DNA of 64,000 nucleotides from Ruminococcus sp. JC304 (GTDB taxonomy: Bacteria; Bacillota; Clostridia; Lachnospirales; Lachnospiraceae). The translations under genes and the position numbers were made by a program. Position 1 is the stretch's first letter. Each line of letters begins with the position of its first letter. Shown here one piece after another: positions 27,234 through 35,389 of the stretch. Below the pieces are notes generated by a model, which was given only the letters and a program-made list of their open reading frames with translations, did no database searches and had not been told where the DNA came from. Location of the stretch: NCBI GenBank assembly GCA_000285855.2, contig HE978651.1:174036-238035 (forward strand), written 5' to 3'.

Positions 27234-28118
27234 TTATGACAGGTTTCTGCGAAACTTATGAGGGGACATTCCGGTTGCCTGTTGGAACTTCTTAATGAAG
27301 TAGCTGGTGTTATTGAAGCCTACTTCCAGTGCAATCTCTGTGACAGAGGAATCAGAGTGCAGAAGCAGAGGTTTTGATTTCTCAATGCGTAGGTCGTTAA
27401 TGTAGGCAATCAGGGTCTTGCCGGTATATTGCTTAAACAGTTTCATAAAGTAGTATTCACTGTAATTGGAGAGTGCAGTAAGCTCTGCAGCGGTCAGTGA
27501 CTGTGAATAATTGAGGTTGATGTAGTCCAGGATTTTCTTAATAGAAGCAAGACTCTTGTTCTCTTCCTTATCTGCGGGAGTGATGTAATTTCCCATGAGC
27601 ATTTCGTAGAAAAAGCTGAAGAACAGAGCCTTTAATTTTACGAAATAATATGGCTTTTTTTCTTTATGGCAGGTATGGATCTTGTCAAAAAGCAGGCAGA
27701 TATTCCCGTAATTGTCATCAGATCTGGAAATAATATGGGTAAATTCCGCCTGATTTTCCATCAGCAGGGAAATGACACGTTCCTGACATAAATCTCCCGC
27801 TGGACCGGACAGGAAATTCAGATCAAAAACAATGCTCCTGAAATAAAGGATATTCTTCAGATCTGTTTTTATGCCATGGAGAACTCCACGGTTTACAATG
27901 ATCAGATCACCGGCCTTGACACGGAGGATCTCTTTATTCAGACGGACCAGTCCGCTGCCGGATTCAATATAGATCAGTTCCATCTCGTCATGCCAGTGGT
28001 TGTAGAGAGAATGGAAAATCTGGCAGTTGTCTGTATAGGTTTCTATGGGAAGTTCGAAGGAGCCGTGAGAGCTTCGCTCTTTCAGGGTGTCGTCGACTTC
28101 GATTGGGGGAGTTGGCAT
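27234..28118 (-). CDS. AraC-family regulator with cupin sensor domain
   Basis: 294 residues. The N-terminal cupin has HWHDEMELIYIESGSGLVRL and VKAGDLIIVNRGVLHGI, a typical sugar-sensing fold. The C-terminal double helix-turn-helix (about residues 190-290) has YSEYYFMKLFKQYTGKTLIA and VTEIALEVGFNNTSYFIKKF followed by GMSPHKFRR. Start supported by AAGGAGA. It lies between the AT-rich island upstream and glgP downstream, all on the minus strand. The likely target is glgP or a nearby sugar gene, but the inducer is unknown. Confidence 0.88.
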   Translation of the reverse strand: MPTPPIEVDDTLKERSSHGSFELPIETYTDNCQIFHSLYNHWHDEMELIYIESGSGLVRLNKEILRVKAGDLIIVNRGVLHGIKTDLKNILYFRSIVFDLNFLSGPAGDLCQERVISLLMENQAEFTHIISRSDDNYGNICLLFDKIHTCHKEKKPYYFVKLKALFFSFFYEMLMGNYITPADKEENKSLASIKKILDYINLNYSQSLTAAELTALSNYSEYYFMKLFKQYTGKTLIAYINDLRIEKSKPLLLHSDSSVTEIALEVGFNNTSYFIKKFQQATGMSPHKFRRNLS

Positions 28119-28172
28119 GGAAAGAGTCTCCTTTAGTAAAATGTTTAAATAAAAATAGTATTATGATATTAT

Positions 28173-29279
28173 TTAATGAAAAGGTATAGTGTCACAATAA
28201 AATTCGTAATTTTTATCAATATTCAAATCACAATGTTTGGTGAAACCAATTCCAATGTCGACATTATATTCTGATATTTCATCAATATCTTTCAGATCTT
28301 TTTGTAGACTTTCTATTCTTAAAATTTTTTTTGCCTTATCTTTTATGGCATATAAATAATCATTTTTTTTAAGTAAACTTCCTTTATTGTTTATACCAAT
28401 TATATGGTGATCATATACTTCAATGGGCTTTCCGATAAAATATAATTTCCCATGATTATATTTTGTATTGAATAGGGATAAAATCAATATTTCTAATATT
28501 GATTTTGATAAATAATGTATATACTCAATATATTCATTATCAATGTCAGAAAAACTTATTCTATTTTCGACCCATCCATGAGCAACATTGTTTCGTTCAT
28601 CAACTATTTTTTCTAAAATGTTAAATAATTTTTTTGAATTTCTAGCAACTAAATTGGAATAAATTTCCTTGCTATAGTCATTATGTTGCATTTGATAATT
28701 TTTAAAAATATAACAATTAGCTATAGATTTTTCAAAATCTGGTATTCCTAAATCATTGGCTAATTCTGAAATTTGTTCAATCTTAAGATTGCCAGAATGA
28801 GAAAGAATAAGTTTTTGATTATTGGTAAAACCTGTTTTAGGATTTTCAAAAGCATAAAAGGCATTTTTTATAGCTTGTACATTTGTTAAATCATAGTTCT
28901 TATATCTTTGAGGATTAGTAAGAAAATCCCCTAGTTTTTTAATGTGTTTTTCTTTTAATTTATCAGGTAGATTATCATATGTATCGACTATGCTATAAAG
29001 TTCATTGCAATAAGTACTAAAAATATTGTCTATGTATTGTTCAAAACATCCATATATGCTTATTATGACTGCATTATATTGAATAGGAGAAACAATTACC
29101 TTTTTTATTATGTGGCTATAGTCAATAGTTTTAGGAAAGCTATTTAAAGTTGCTCGGTCGGTAATTTGATTTTCTATCTCACTAATCATATTTTTTTGTA
29201 ATTCAATACTTTGTATATACGTTTGGATGTATTCTAATTGTTCTTCTAATTTTTGATATTGTAGTTGTAAGTTTATCAT
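28173..29279 (-). CDS. HEPN-domain protein (MAE_28990/MAE_18760-like)
   Basis: A 368-residue, AT-rich-coded protein. The N-terminal coiled-coil (about residues 1-50) precedes a helical domain with VIISIYGCFEQYIDNIFSTY, the usual HEPN helix, and the RNase-type motif R-x4-H in DERNNVAHGWVENRISF near residue 235. HEPN proteins with this motif are commonly metal-independent RNases in defence or toxin systems. A beta-rich tail of ~90 residues follows. Its ATG overlaps the stop of the DUF262 gene (ATGA), so the two are translationally coupled and probably act together. It is the last gene of the island operon. Confidence 0.75.
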   Translation of the reverse strand: MINLQLQYQKLEEQLEYIQTYIQSIELQKNMISEIENQITDRATLNSFPKTIDYSHIIKKVIVSPIQYNAVIISIYGCFEQYIDNIFSTYCNELYSIVDTYDNLPDKLKEKHIKKLGDFLTNPQRYKNYDLTNVQAIKNAFYAFENPKTGFTNNQKLILSHSGNLKIEQISELANDLGIPDFEKSIANCYIFKNYQMQHNDYSKEIYSNLVARNSKKLFNILEKIVDERNNVAHGWVENRISFSDIDNEYIEYIHYLSKSILEILILSLFNTKYNHGKLYFIGKPIEVYDHHIIGINNKGSLLKKNDYLYAIKDKAKKILRIESLQKDLKDIDEISEYNVDIGIGFTKHCDLNIDKNYEFYCDTIPFH

Positions 29280-30478
29280 GATTGTTGAAGGATTATTTCT
29301 TTTAAAAGTTCATGAAAAAGTTCAGTTCTATTTTTTATATCTGATTTACTTTGTTTTTTTCCATCAAATGCATCAGAATATTTACAATAAAATGATTGCA
29401 AGTATTCTATATTATTATCAATATTCATTTGTTGTGGACAAGAATCTAATTGGCTTAAAGCTAACATTAGTGGATCATATATCATCTTTTGTGGAGATGT
29501 CCATGCATATTTTCCGCGAATAATAGTATATTGGCAAAAGGCTTTTTCTGCAAAGAAATTATCAGCCATTTTAATTGATTTTTCGAAAGTGTTTGATAAT
29601 AATTGAAGCTGTTCAGAAGTATACTGGTTTCCTTGTCTTAAACATAAATCCATAAAAAGAGATAGTTTTCCGCTAAAATTATCTATGTGGCGCATTGAAA
29701 AATAACGCAAAACTAATTCTACATCATACATTCTTTTATATAGCTTGTTTTTTGCATATGCCAAAGCATCATCATAACTTTCTAAAAATTCATCAGAAAC
29801 AGATTCTATATCCGGAGTTATGAGCCATAATTTTCTAAAAGAACTATTTTTAGAAAGTGCAAAGCATAAATCATTGAATGGTCCATCATATAATGCATTT
29901 CGTATTTCTTGATCTTCTAGTGTAACTCCGCCAGTATTCAATCTCTCGAAAACCATCTTTTTCATGGTTTCCTCTTGGGCGAGGTTTTTGCTAGATTCTT
30001 TTAAGAGCGTAATAACAGATAATTGGCGTCGATCAATTCCTTCTTTTATTTTTTGAGGTAATTGGCTATATTTTCTTCCGTTCAATTCTGACCATTCAAG
30101 CAATCCTTCAAGTTCATATTTGTCATTATAAAAGTCAATAACTGCAGTAATTCGCTGAAGTCCGTCCATAACTTGATATTGATTAAATTCAGTTTCATAA
30201 ACGAATACAGGGGGAACAGGTATATTCATAATAAAAGACTCAATTAATTTAGAGCGTTTTTGTGAATCCCAAGTAATTCGTCTTTGATATTTGGGTTTCA
30301 GCTGATAATTTGCGGAGTTAAAAACGCTTGTTACAAGGGAAAGCTTAATAGCACCCTGTTCTGTGATGATTCTAGCTTCGCCCTTTTCATATTTCTCATT
30401 AATAGCGTCATCAGATAATTTCATAGAGTTTCCTTTTTGAAAGATTAAAATATTTTTTTCAAAATTAAACAATTCCAT
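29276..30478 (-). CDS. DUF262/ParB-like protein
   Basis: A 400-residue protein. The N-terminal third is the DUF262 ParB/sulfiredoxin-like NTPase-nuclease fold: KPKYQRRITWDSQKRSKLIE, NIPVPPVFVYE, and YQVMDGLQRITAVIDFY, where the usual DGQQR is DGLQR. The later part (FERLNTGGVTLEDQEIRNAL) is also typical. The C-terminal helical region lacks the HNH motif of full GmrSD enzymes as far as I can see, so the nuclease may be supplied by its HEPN partner. It starts after AGGAG, 30 bp downstream of the methyltransferase gene, within the island operon. Confidence 0.82.
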   Translation of the reverse strand: MELFNFEKNILIFQKGNSMKLSDDAINEKYEKGEARIITEQGAIKLSLVTSVFNSANYQLKPKYQRRITWDSQKRSKLIESFIMNIPVPPVFVYETEFNQYQVMDGLQRITAVIDFYNDKYELEGLLEWSELNGRKYSQLPQKIKEGIDRRQLSVITLLKESSKNLAQEETMKKMVFERLNTGGVTLEDQEIRNALYDGPFNDLCFALSKNSSFRKLWLITPDIESVSDEFLESYDDALAYAKNKLYKRMYDVELVLRYFSMRHIDNFSGKLSLFMDLCLRQGNQYTSEQLQLLSNTFEKSIKMADNFFAEKAFCQYTIIRGKYAWTSPQKMIYDPLMLALSQLDSCPQQMNIDNNIEYLQSFYCKYSDAFDGKKQSKSDIKNRTELFHELLKEIILQQS

Positions 30479-30508
30479 TGTTTTTATCTCCTCATATTTG
30501 CCAGTATA

Positions 30509-32623
30509 TTAATTATTCCATGGTAAAATTGTACCCATAACTTTTCTTGGTTGAGCCTTTATTTGAACATCAAATTTAAGCGCTGTTTTACTTATTTTGG
30601 AGTCAGCATTATGTAGTCTCATTGATATGATCCACTGATCAAAATAAATTTCAATAGTGGTTTTGCTTTTTGGCTTTATACGTACTTCTACGATTTCTTC
30701 AGGCATTGTAATGGTTTGGACAGCGCGGGTATTTTTTATACCATTATATGAAGACATGAGTAAACCATGCATATTATATGGATAAACTTTTGTAGATCTT
30801 GAGTGATCTTCTTTTATTATTTTGTAAAAATCTTGTATACCAAACATATACTCAAAGAAAGCCTGTGTAAATTCTTTGGCATTTGCTTGTTCTTCTAAAG
30901 TTGAATTTTCATCAGCAATACCAAGTCGTTTAATTTCTTCTACAAATAATTTGATGATTGGATAATAGATGGTGTCCATCTTATCTTCTACATTTGCCCA
31001 TCTTTGATATTGTTTTGCATATGTATCTATTTTTTTGAAAATTTCATTTATATTTTTTATAAAGGAGTTACTGCATGAAAACTGTCCATTTGTCCATACT
31101 TTTGCAAAATCAGGATCTTCGGTTATTCTTGGATGTTTTACAGCTTCATGATTATTTTTGCAACTGATGCCTATACTTGTGATTGAATCAAGAGATTCCG
31201 GTTCACTATAAATTTCTAGATTAATATCTCGTACATCGCCTTTAGTTCCTGCATTATCAGGCATAACTCGCAAAAAACCGTAAAGATTTTCACTTGATGA
31301 TAAGATGGGTTCAACATTTCTTAAATAAACGGCAGCAACCCTTGCAGCGCGGTTATAATCATTTGTCATTGTTTCTAAGCGTATAGTTTCTAACTGGGCA
31401 TTATCATCTAAGTCTTCATCTGAACCTCGGATAATTTGGTAGGCATTTTCAACATTTTTATAATTTTTATCTTTTATAATTTTTAATGAGTCCGTATTCC
31501 AGCCATTCAGAGTTAATTCCCTGTATATTTCAATTAAAGTTGCATATTCAAAAGCTTTTCCGCTTAAAACAGTATTAGTTAGTCGTTTATCTGCTGTTGG
31601 TCCATAAATTTCAGCTTCTGGATTTTCGATATTTAAAAAAGGTGTTAAATCATCAGAAGTTAAAATCTTTTTAACTTCATGGGCGATTGATTCAGCAAGT
31701 TTCACAGGAACTGCATTCCCAATTTGGCGATATTTACTATCTAAATCTCCACAGAATTCTATTTCTGGAGGGAAAGTTTGAATTGCTGCAGCCTCTTTAT
31801 AACTTAAACGTCTATATTTTCCGATAAAACGAAACTTATCTACATCTTCAAACTCCATACCATCGGAGTCTGGACTTAAAGGTACCTGCTTAGCCATAGC
31901 AGGAATAGTAAAGGACACTTCATCAAAATTTCGTTGTCTATTCCTAGACATGTATCGAGATGAAAATGCAGCTTGACATACATCGTTCATATCTACAGGT
32001 GGTAAATCTTTTAGTGCATCTTTAAGGGTCACGATTTTAGGATCTCCAGATGGGAAAATATATGCGCCGCCATGACAAATTTCGTTTTTTATGCCTATAA
32101 AAATAACTCGCATCCTATCTTGTGGTACACCATAATTTTTTGCATTGACAGTTGGAGCGGACATAGTATATCCTAATTCTGAAAAATCTTCTATGATTTT
32201 ATCGAATACTGCACCATTTCCTAAAGTTTTAATTCCGATAACATTCTCAGCAACAATAACTTTTGGTTTTTTTATTCTTACCATTTCTACAAAATGTCTG
32301 TATAAAACATTTCGAGAGTCATCTACTTGTCGAGGACCAGCGAGAGAGAAGCCTTGACATGGAAATCCACCTAATACTACGTCCGCACTTACGTCCGGAA
32401 GCACATTTTCTAAATCTAATTTAGAAACATCACCACATTCAATAATTGTGCAATTTTCAGGTGATTTTCTACTCCCATCAGAATTAAAATTAGCCCATTT
32501 ATCATACGTGTCACAGGCATCGTTGGAAAAATCGTTTGCCCAAAGTATTTTGAATCCTTTATTATGGAAGCCCATGTCTAGACCACCAGCACCAGAAAAC
32601 ATAGATATAACTGTAAAACTCAT
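30509..32623 (-). CDS. Cytosine-C5 DNA methyltransferase fused to a HaeIII-like restriction nuclease
   Basis: The ATG at 32623 follows AAGGTGG and gives 704 residues. Residues ~1-325 are a complete C5-methyltransferase: FSGAGGLDMGFH (SAM site), GGFPCQGFSLAG (catalytic Cys), VIVAENVIGIKTL, QDRMRVIFIG and a C-terminal RQIGNAVPVKLAESIA. The recognition region contains YMSRNRQRNFDEVSFTIPA, close to what I remember of M.HaeIII, which modifies GGCC. Residues ~340-704 are not methyltransferase; GTKGDVRDINLEIYS and SIGISCKNNHEAVKHPRITE resemble the HaeIII/NgoPII restriction nuclease family (RDI...SCK-x-NHxAVKH). A single-chain restriction-modification enzyme is inferred. The codons are AT-rich. Confidence 0.78.
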   Translation of the reverse strand: MSFTVISMFSGAGGLDMGFHNKGFKILWANDFSNDACDTYDKWANFNSDGSRKSPENCTIIECGDVSKLDLENVLPDVSADVVLGGFPCQGFSLAGPRQVDDSRNVLYRHFVEMVRIKKPKVIVAENVIGIKTLGNGAVFDKIIEDFSELGYTMSAPTVNAKNYGVPQDRMRVIFIGIKNEICHGGAYIFPSGDPKIVTLKDALKDLPPVDMNDVCQAAFSSRYMSRNRQRNFDEVSFTIPAMAKQVPLSPDSDGMEFEDVDKFRFIGKYRRLSYKEAAAIQTFPPEIEFCGDLDSKYRQIGNAVPVKLAESIAHEVKKILTSDDLTPFLNIENPEAEIYGPTADKRLTNTVLSGKAFEYATLIEIYRELTLNGWNTDSLKIIKDKNYKNVENAYQIIRGSDEDLDDNAQLETIRLETMTNDYNRAARVAAVYLRNVEPILSSSENLYGFLRVMPDNAGTKGDVRDINLEIYSEPESLDSITSIGISCKNNHEAVKHPRITEDPDFAKVWTNGQFSCSNSFIKNINEIFKKIDTYAKQYQRWANVEDKMDTIYYPIIKLFVEEIKRLGIADENSTLEEQANAKEFTQAFFEYMFGIQDFYKIIKEDHSRSTKVYPYNMHGLLMSSYNGIKNTRAVQTITMPEEIVEVRIKPKSKTTIEIYFDQWIISMRLHNADSKISKTALKFDVQIKAQPRKVMGTILPWNN

Positions 32624-32674
32624 TTTAGTGTCCACCTTCCTGTGGTTCCCTTGAACCATTCGATAATTTTTTTA

Positions 32675-33085
32675 TTAAATAGCTTGTTTTCCTACCAATA
32701 TTTTAATTGAAATATTAGAAAACTTTTTTATGAAGATATCTTTTATTAAATATGCATCGCCGTAGTTTAATTTAGGAAAATAATAAAGTTTTTGTTTAGC
32801 TAATATTGCAACGATGCCGCAATGCTTATGTTTTTGTTCTAAAAACCAAAGATTATTTAAGAGCATATCAAGGTTTTTATTATATATATCAAAGATAATA
32901 AGTTTGTTATTTTGCATTAATTTGAGGTTTTTCTCTGTTTCATTTATATTCCAAGTGTATTTCGTTAAATATTTTTTTGAATTGAATATATGAGTTGTAA
33001 AAAAGTTATCATGCATATCATCGTAAGTATACATAAAATTGAGAGAGTTGTTTTGTTGCTTTTGCATAAATAACATATCTACCAT
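32675..33085 (-). CDS. Unknown small protein heading the island operon
   Basis: 136 residues, very AT-rich, with a strong AAAGGAGG site. I do not recognise it. The second half, KLIIFDIYNKNLDMLLNNLW then HCGIVAILAKQKLYY and GDAYLIKDIFIKKFS, has the strand-helix rhythm of a response-regulator receiver, and GDAYLIKD recalls the receiver GADAYLxKP segment, but the phosphate-acceptor pocket is not convincing. It is the first gene after a promoter bearing a palindromic operator, so it may be a control or adaptor protein of the restriction system (inference). Confidence 0.6.
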   Translation of the reverse strand: MVDMLFMQKQQNNSLNFMYTYDDMHDNFFTTHIFNSKKYLTKYTWNINETEKNLKLMQNNKLIIFDIYNKNLDMLLNNLWFLEQKHKHCGIVAILAKQKLYYFPKLNYGDAYLIKDIFIKKFSNISIKILVGKQAI

Positions 33086-33121
33086 TATAAAATCCTCCTT
33101 TGGTTATACTCTATAATTTAT

Positions 33122-33150
33122 ATTATAGAACAAATGTTCTGATAAATCAA
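33122..33150 (-). promoter_or_regulatory. Island promoter with GAAC-N4-GTTC operator in its spacer
   Basis: On the minus strand TTGATT (33150-33145), a 17-base spacer and TATAAT (33127-33122) form a near-consensus promoter 37 bp ahead of the first island gene. The spacer contains GAACATTTGTTC (33139-33128), a perfect GAAC-N4-GTTC dyad matching the core of the Firmicute LexA box. A half-site GAACA lies just upstream (33153-33157). LexA or a dedicated repressor could occupy it. Confidence 0.75.
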
Positions 33151-33402
33151 TAGAACATTTTGGAGAAAATTTTATTATTAAAAATTTAAAATGTCTAATC
33201 TAGTTTAAACGACAGCATTATAGAAATCAAGAATTATATTGTACAAAAAAACTTTCGAAAAAATTACCTTAATAAATATTAAGATAACCCTGTTCATTCT
33301 GTAAGGTTACAATCTTATGATAGCCTCAGATGAAAAAGTTAAGTCAAAAATAAAGCCAACCTAAAACCTAAAAAGCACAAAAGAAATAAGGAGGACAAGC
33401 AA
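33151..33402. other. AT-rich junction between island promoter and citrate lyase locus
   Basis: About 250 bases without a gene. The left part is very AT-rich like the island; the base composition shifts toward that of the surrounding chromosome after about 33290. I found no convincing direct repeats, tRNA or integrase at this edge. The last bases carry AAGGAGG for citD. Confidence 0.4.
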
Positions 33403-33702
33403 ATGGAAATCACAAGACCTGCTGTAGCAGGAACTCTGGAATTCAGTGACTGTCAGGTAATGATCGAAGAAGGAGACGGCAAAGTCGAATTTTCACTGGA
33501 AAGTTCTGTGATTAATCAGTATGGAAATCAGATCAGAAAGGTAGCACTGGAAACCCTGAACAACCTGGGTGTAAATAATGCGAAAGTAACAATGATTGAC
33601 AAAGGTGCGCTGGACTGCACCATCAAAGCAAGAATTGAAGCTGCTGTTTACCGTTCTGTTTTACAGACAGAAGATTTACCATGGGGAGGTGCTATCCGAT
33701 GA
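33403..33702 (+). CDS. citD: Citrate lyase acyl carrier protein (gamma subunit), probably non-functional
   Basis: 99 residues, the usual length for CitD, which carries the phosphoribosyl-dephospho-CoA arm of citrate lyase. The fold is well kept: ITRPAVAGTLEFSD, LESSVINQYGNQIRK, MIDKGALDCTIKARIEAA, LPWGGA. The arm is attached to Ser14 in characterised CitD proteins (AGTLES). Here codon 14 is TTC (Phe), one C-to-T change from TCC, with Ser at 15. This would block prosthetic-group loading unless Ser15 serves. It overlaps the start of the broken citE gene, and the rest of the locus is decayed. Confidence 0.85.
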   Translation: MEITRPAVAGTLEFSDCQVMIEEGDGKVEFSLESSVINQYGNQIRKVALETLNNLGVNNAKVTMIDKGALDCTIKARIEAAVYRSVLQTEDLPWGGAIR

Positions 33703-34260
33703 GTAATCCAAACAAAAAAATTAAGAAGAACCATGATGTTCCTGAACGCACAGAAACCGGGTCTGATCAAAGATCCTTATATTTATAAACCGGATTCTAT
33801 TATGCTGGATCTGGAAGATGCAGTTGCTGAGAACCAGAAAGATGCAGCAAGATTTTCCTTGTTTCATGCATTAAGAACAATCAATTACAGAGGATGCGAA
33901 CGAGTAGTCAGAATCAATGGTCTGGATTCCCCTTACTGGAAAGAAGATATCCGCTGTGCAGTTGCAGGTGGCTGTGATTCCATTCGTATCCCGAAAACAG
34001 AGAGCGCCAAAGACGTTTATATTGTAAAGAAAGAAATAATCCAGGCAGAAAAAGATTTCGGACGTCCGGAAGGAAGTGTCCTGATCATGGCTGCTATCGA
34101 ATCTGCAAGAGATGTTATGAGGGCTCTGGATATCTGTGAAGCATCTGAGAGACTTTTCGGTATCGCACTTTCCGGTGGTGATTATACAAAAGACCTTCAG
34201 ACACATATTACAGGTACAGGTCTGGAGCTGATGGGTGCAAGACAGAACCTTGTTATTGCA
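33699..34260 (+). pseudogene. citE: Truncated, frameshifted citrate lyase beta subunit
   Basis: CitE (citryl-CoA lyase) normally has about 295 residues. Here the natural ATG at 33699 overlaps the citD stop, but an A7 run (33714-33720) puts it out of frame; removing one A would give the family-like N terminus MSNPNKKLRRTMMFL. After that the frame reads well (SIMLDLEDAVAENQKDAA, IRIPKTESAKDVY, ALSGGDYTKDLQTH) as far as ELMGARQNLVIAA, about residue 185. There it passes directly into transporter sequence, so the last third of citE is missing. Internal start at ATG 33733 is possible but the product would still be truncated. Confidence 0.85.
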
Positions 34261-35230
34261 GCAGGAGCTGCAACATTCCTGATCACAGTACCGGCAATGC
34301 TCCCTGTTTATAAGAAACTGAAGATCAGATCGACAACACTTCTTCTGATCTGTGTAACATCCATGGGTGTTATGAACCTTCTTCCATGGGGCGGTCCGAC
34401 CATGAGAGCTGCAACAGTTCTTGGAATTGAACTAAACCAGCTCTGGCTTCAGATTCTGCCAATGCAGGTCGTAGGCATCATCATTGCACTGGCAACAGCA
34501 GTGTTCTGGGGAATTGTAGAGAAGAAACGTGGAGCAGGAGCTGTAACAGATGTAGAAATCACAGCAGGTGGAAATGTAGAAGAGCAGACAGAGGCAAGAG
34601 AATATGCAAGATCAAAACTGTTCTGGTTTAACCTTATTCTTACACTTGCAGTGATCATATGCCTGATTTTTGTGAAAGTGCCATCTTACTATGTATTCAT
34701 GCTTGGATGTGCCATTGCCTTACTGGTGAACTTCAGGGGAGCATCCTTACAGAATAAGATCATCAAATCCCATGCAGGTCTGGTCATCATGATGTCCTCA
34801 ACAATCCTCTGCGCAGGTGTGTTCCTCGGCATACGTAATGGAGAAAACAGGAATCATGAACAATATGGCAACTGTACTTGCTGAATTTGTTCCAATGTCC
34901 ATGGGACGATTCCTGCCACTGCTCATCGGTGTTCTTGCAGTACCGCTTACACTGATGTTCGATACAGACTCCTTCTTCTTCGGATTGATGCCGGTTCTTA
35001 TCGAAATCGCAGGAAACTTCGGTGTACTTCCGGCACATATTGCCATCGTTATGGTAGTCTGCCGTAACTGTGCAACATTTATCAGTCCGGTTGTACCGGC
35101 AACCTTCCTTGGTATCGGTCTTGCAGATGTAGAGATCAAAGACCATATCAAAAACTGCTTCTTCTGGATCTGGGGTGTCAGCATCGTCTGTCTCCTCGCA
35201 AGACTTTTTCTTGGAGTCATCAAGATCTGA
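34261..35230 (+). pseudogene. 5'-truncated, frameshifted citrate transporter (CitMHS-like)
   Basis: From about 34261 the frame of citE continues as a CitMHS-family citrate-metal transporter lacking its first ~120 residues: ATFLITVPAMLPVYKKLKI, MNLLPWGGPTMRAATVLGI, then membrane helices. Near 34830-34850 the frame is lost: the first frame ends at 34884, while the correct continuation (EKTGIMNNMATVLAEFVP, FDTDSFFFGLMPVLIEIAG) lies in another frame and ends at 35230. Thus a deletion fused it to citE and an indel disrupts it again. A working citrate uptake protein is not expected from this locus. Confidence 0.85.
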
Positions 35231-35332
35231 CAGTAGCAGACTAATTGATTGACCAACGAAAATTCCGACAATGATCGGAGAAAAAACCAATAAGCCATCT
35301 TACCAAAATACGATACATATAAAATTCCTTCG

Positions 35333-35386
35333 GAAAAATCCCTCCTGGTGCTGTCGCAAAATGCGCAGTGCTCAGAGGGATTTTTC
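35333..35386. terminator. Bidirectional terminator after the citrate locus
   Basis: GAAAAATCCCTC (35333-35344) and GAGGGATTTTTC (35375-35386) are exact complements around a partly paired 30-base loop. The stem carries A5 and T5 runs at its ends, so it can serve both the citrate locus and the convergent histidine kinase gene. Confidence 0.8.
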
Positions 35387-35389
35387 AAA

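Noticed and set aside
28119-28172. Direct repeats as insertion marks at the two ends of the AT-rich island
   Set aside because: AAAATGTTTAAAT-like and AAAATGTCTAAT-like strings occur near both edges, but they are short, imperfect and AT-rich, so chance explains them.
35242-35319. Small minus-strand ORF of 25 codons (MYRILVRWLIGFF...) between the citrate locus and the terminator
   Set aside because: It has a weak ribosome site and starts hydrophobic, but it lies in the tail of a decayed locus with no promoter seen; the hydrophobic continuation is in another frame. Not enough to call a gene.
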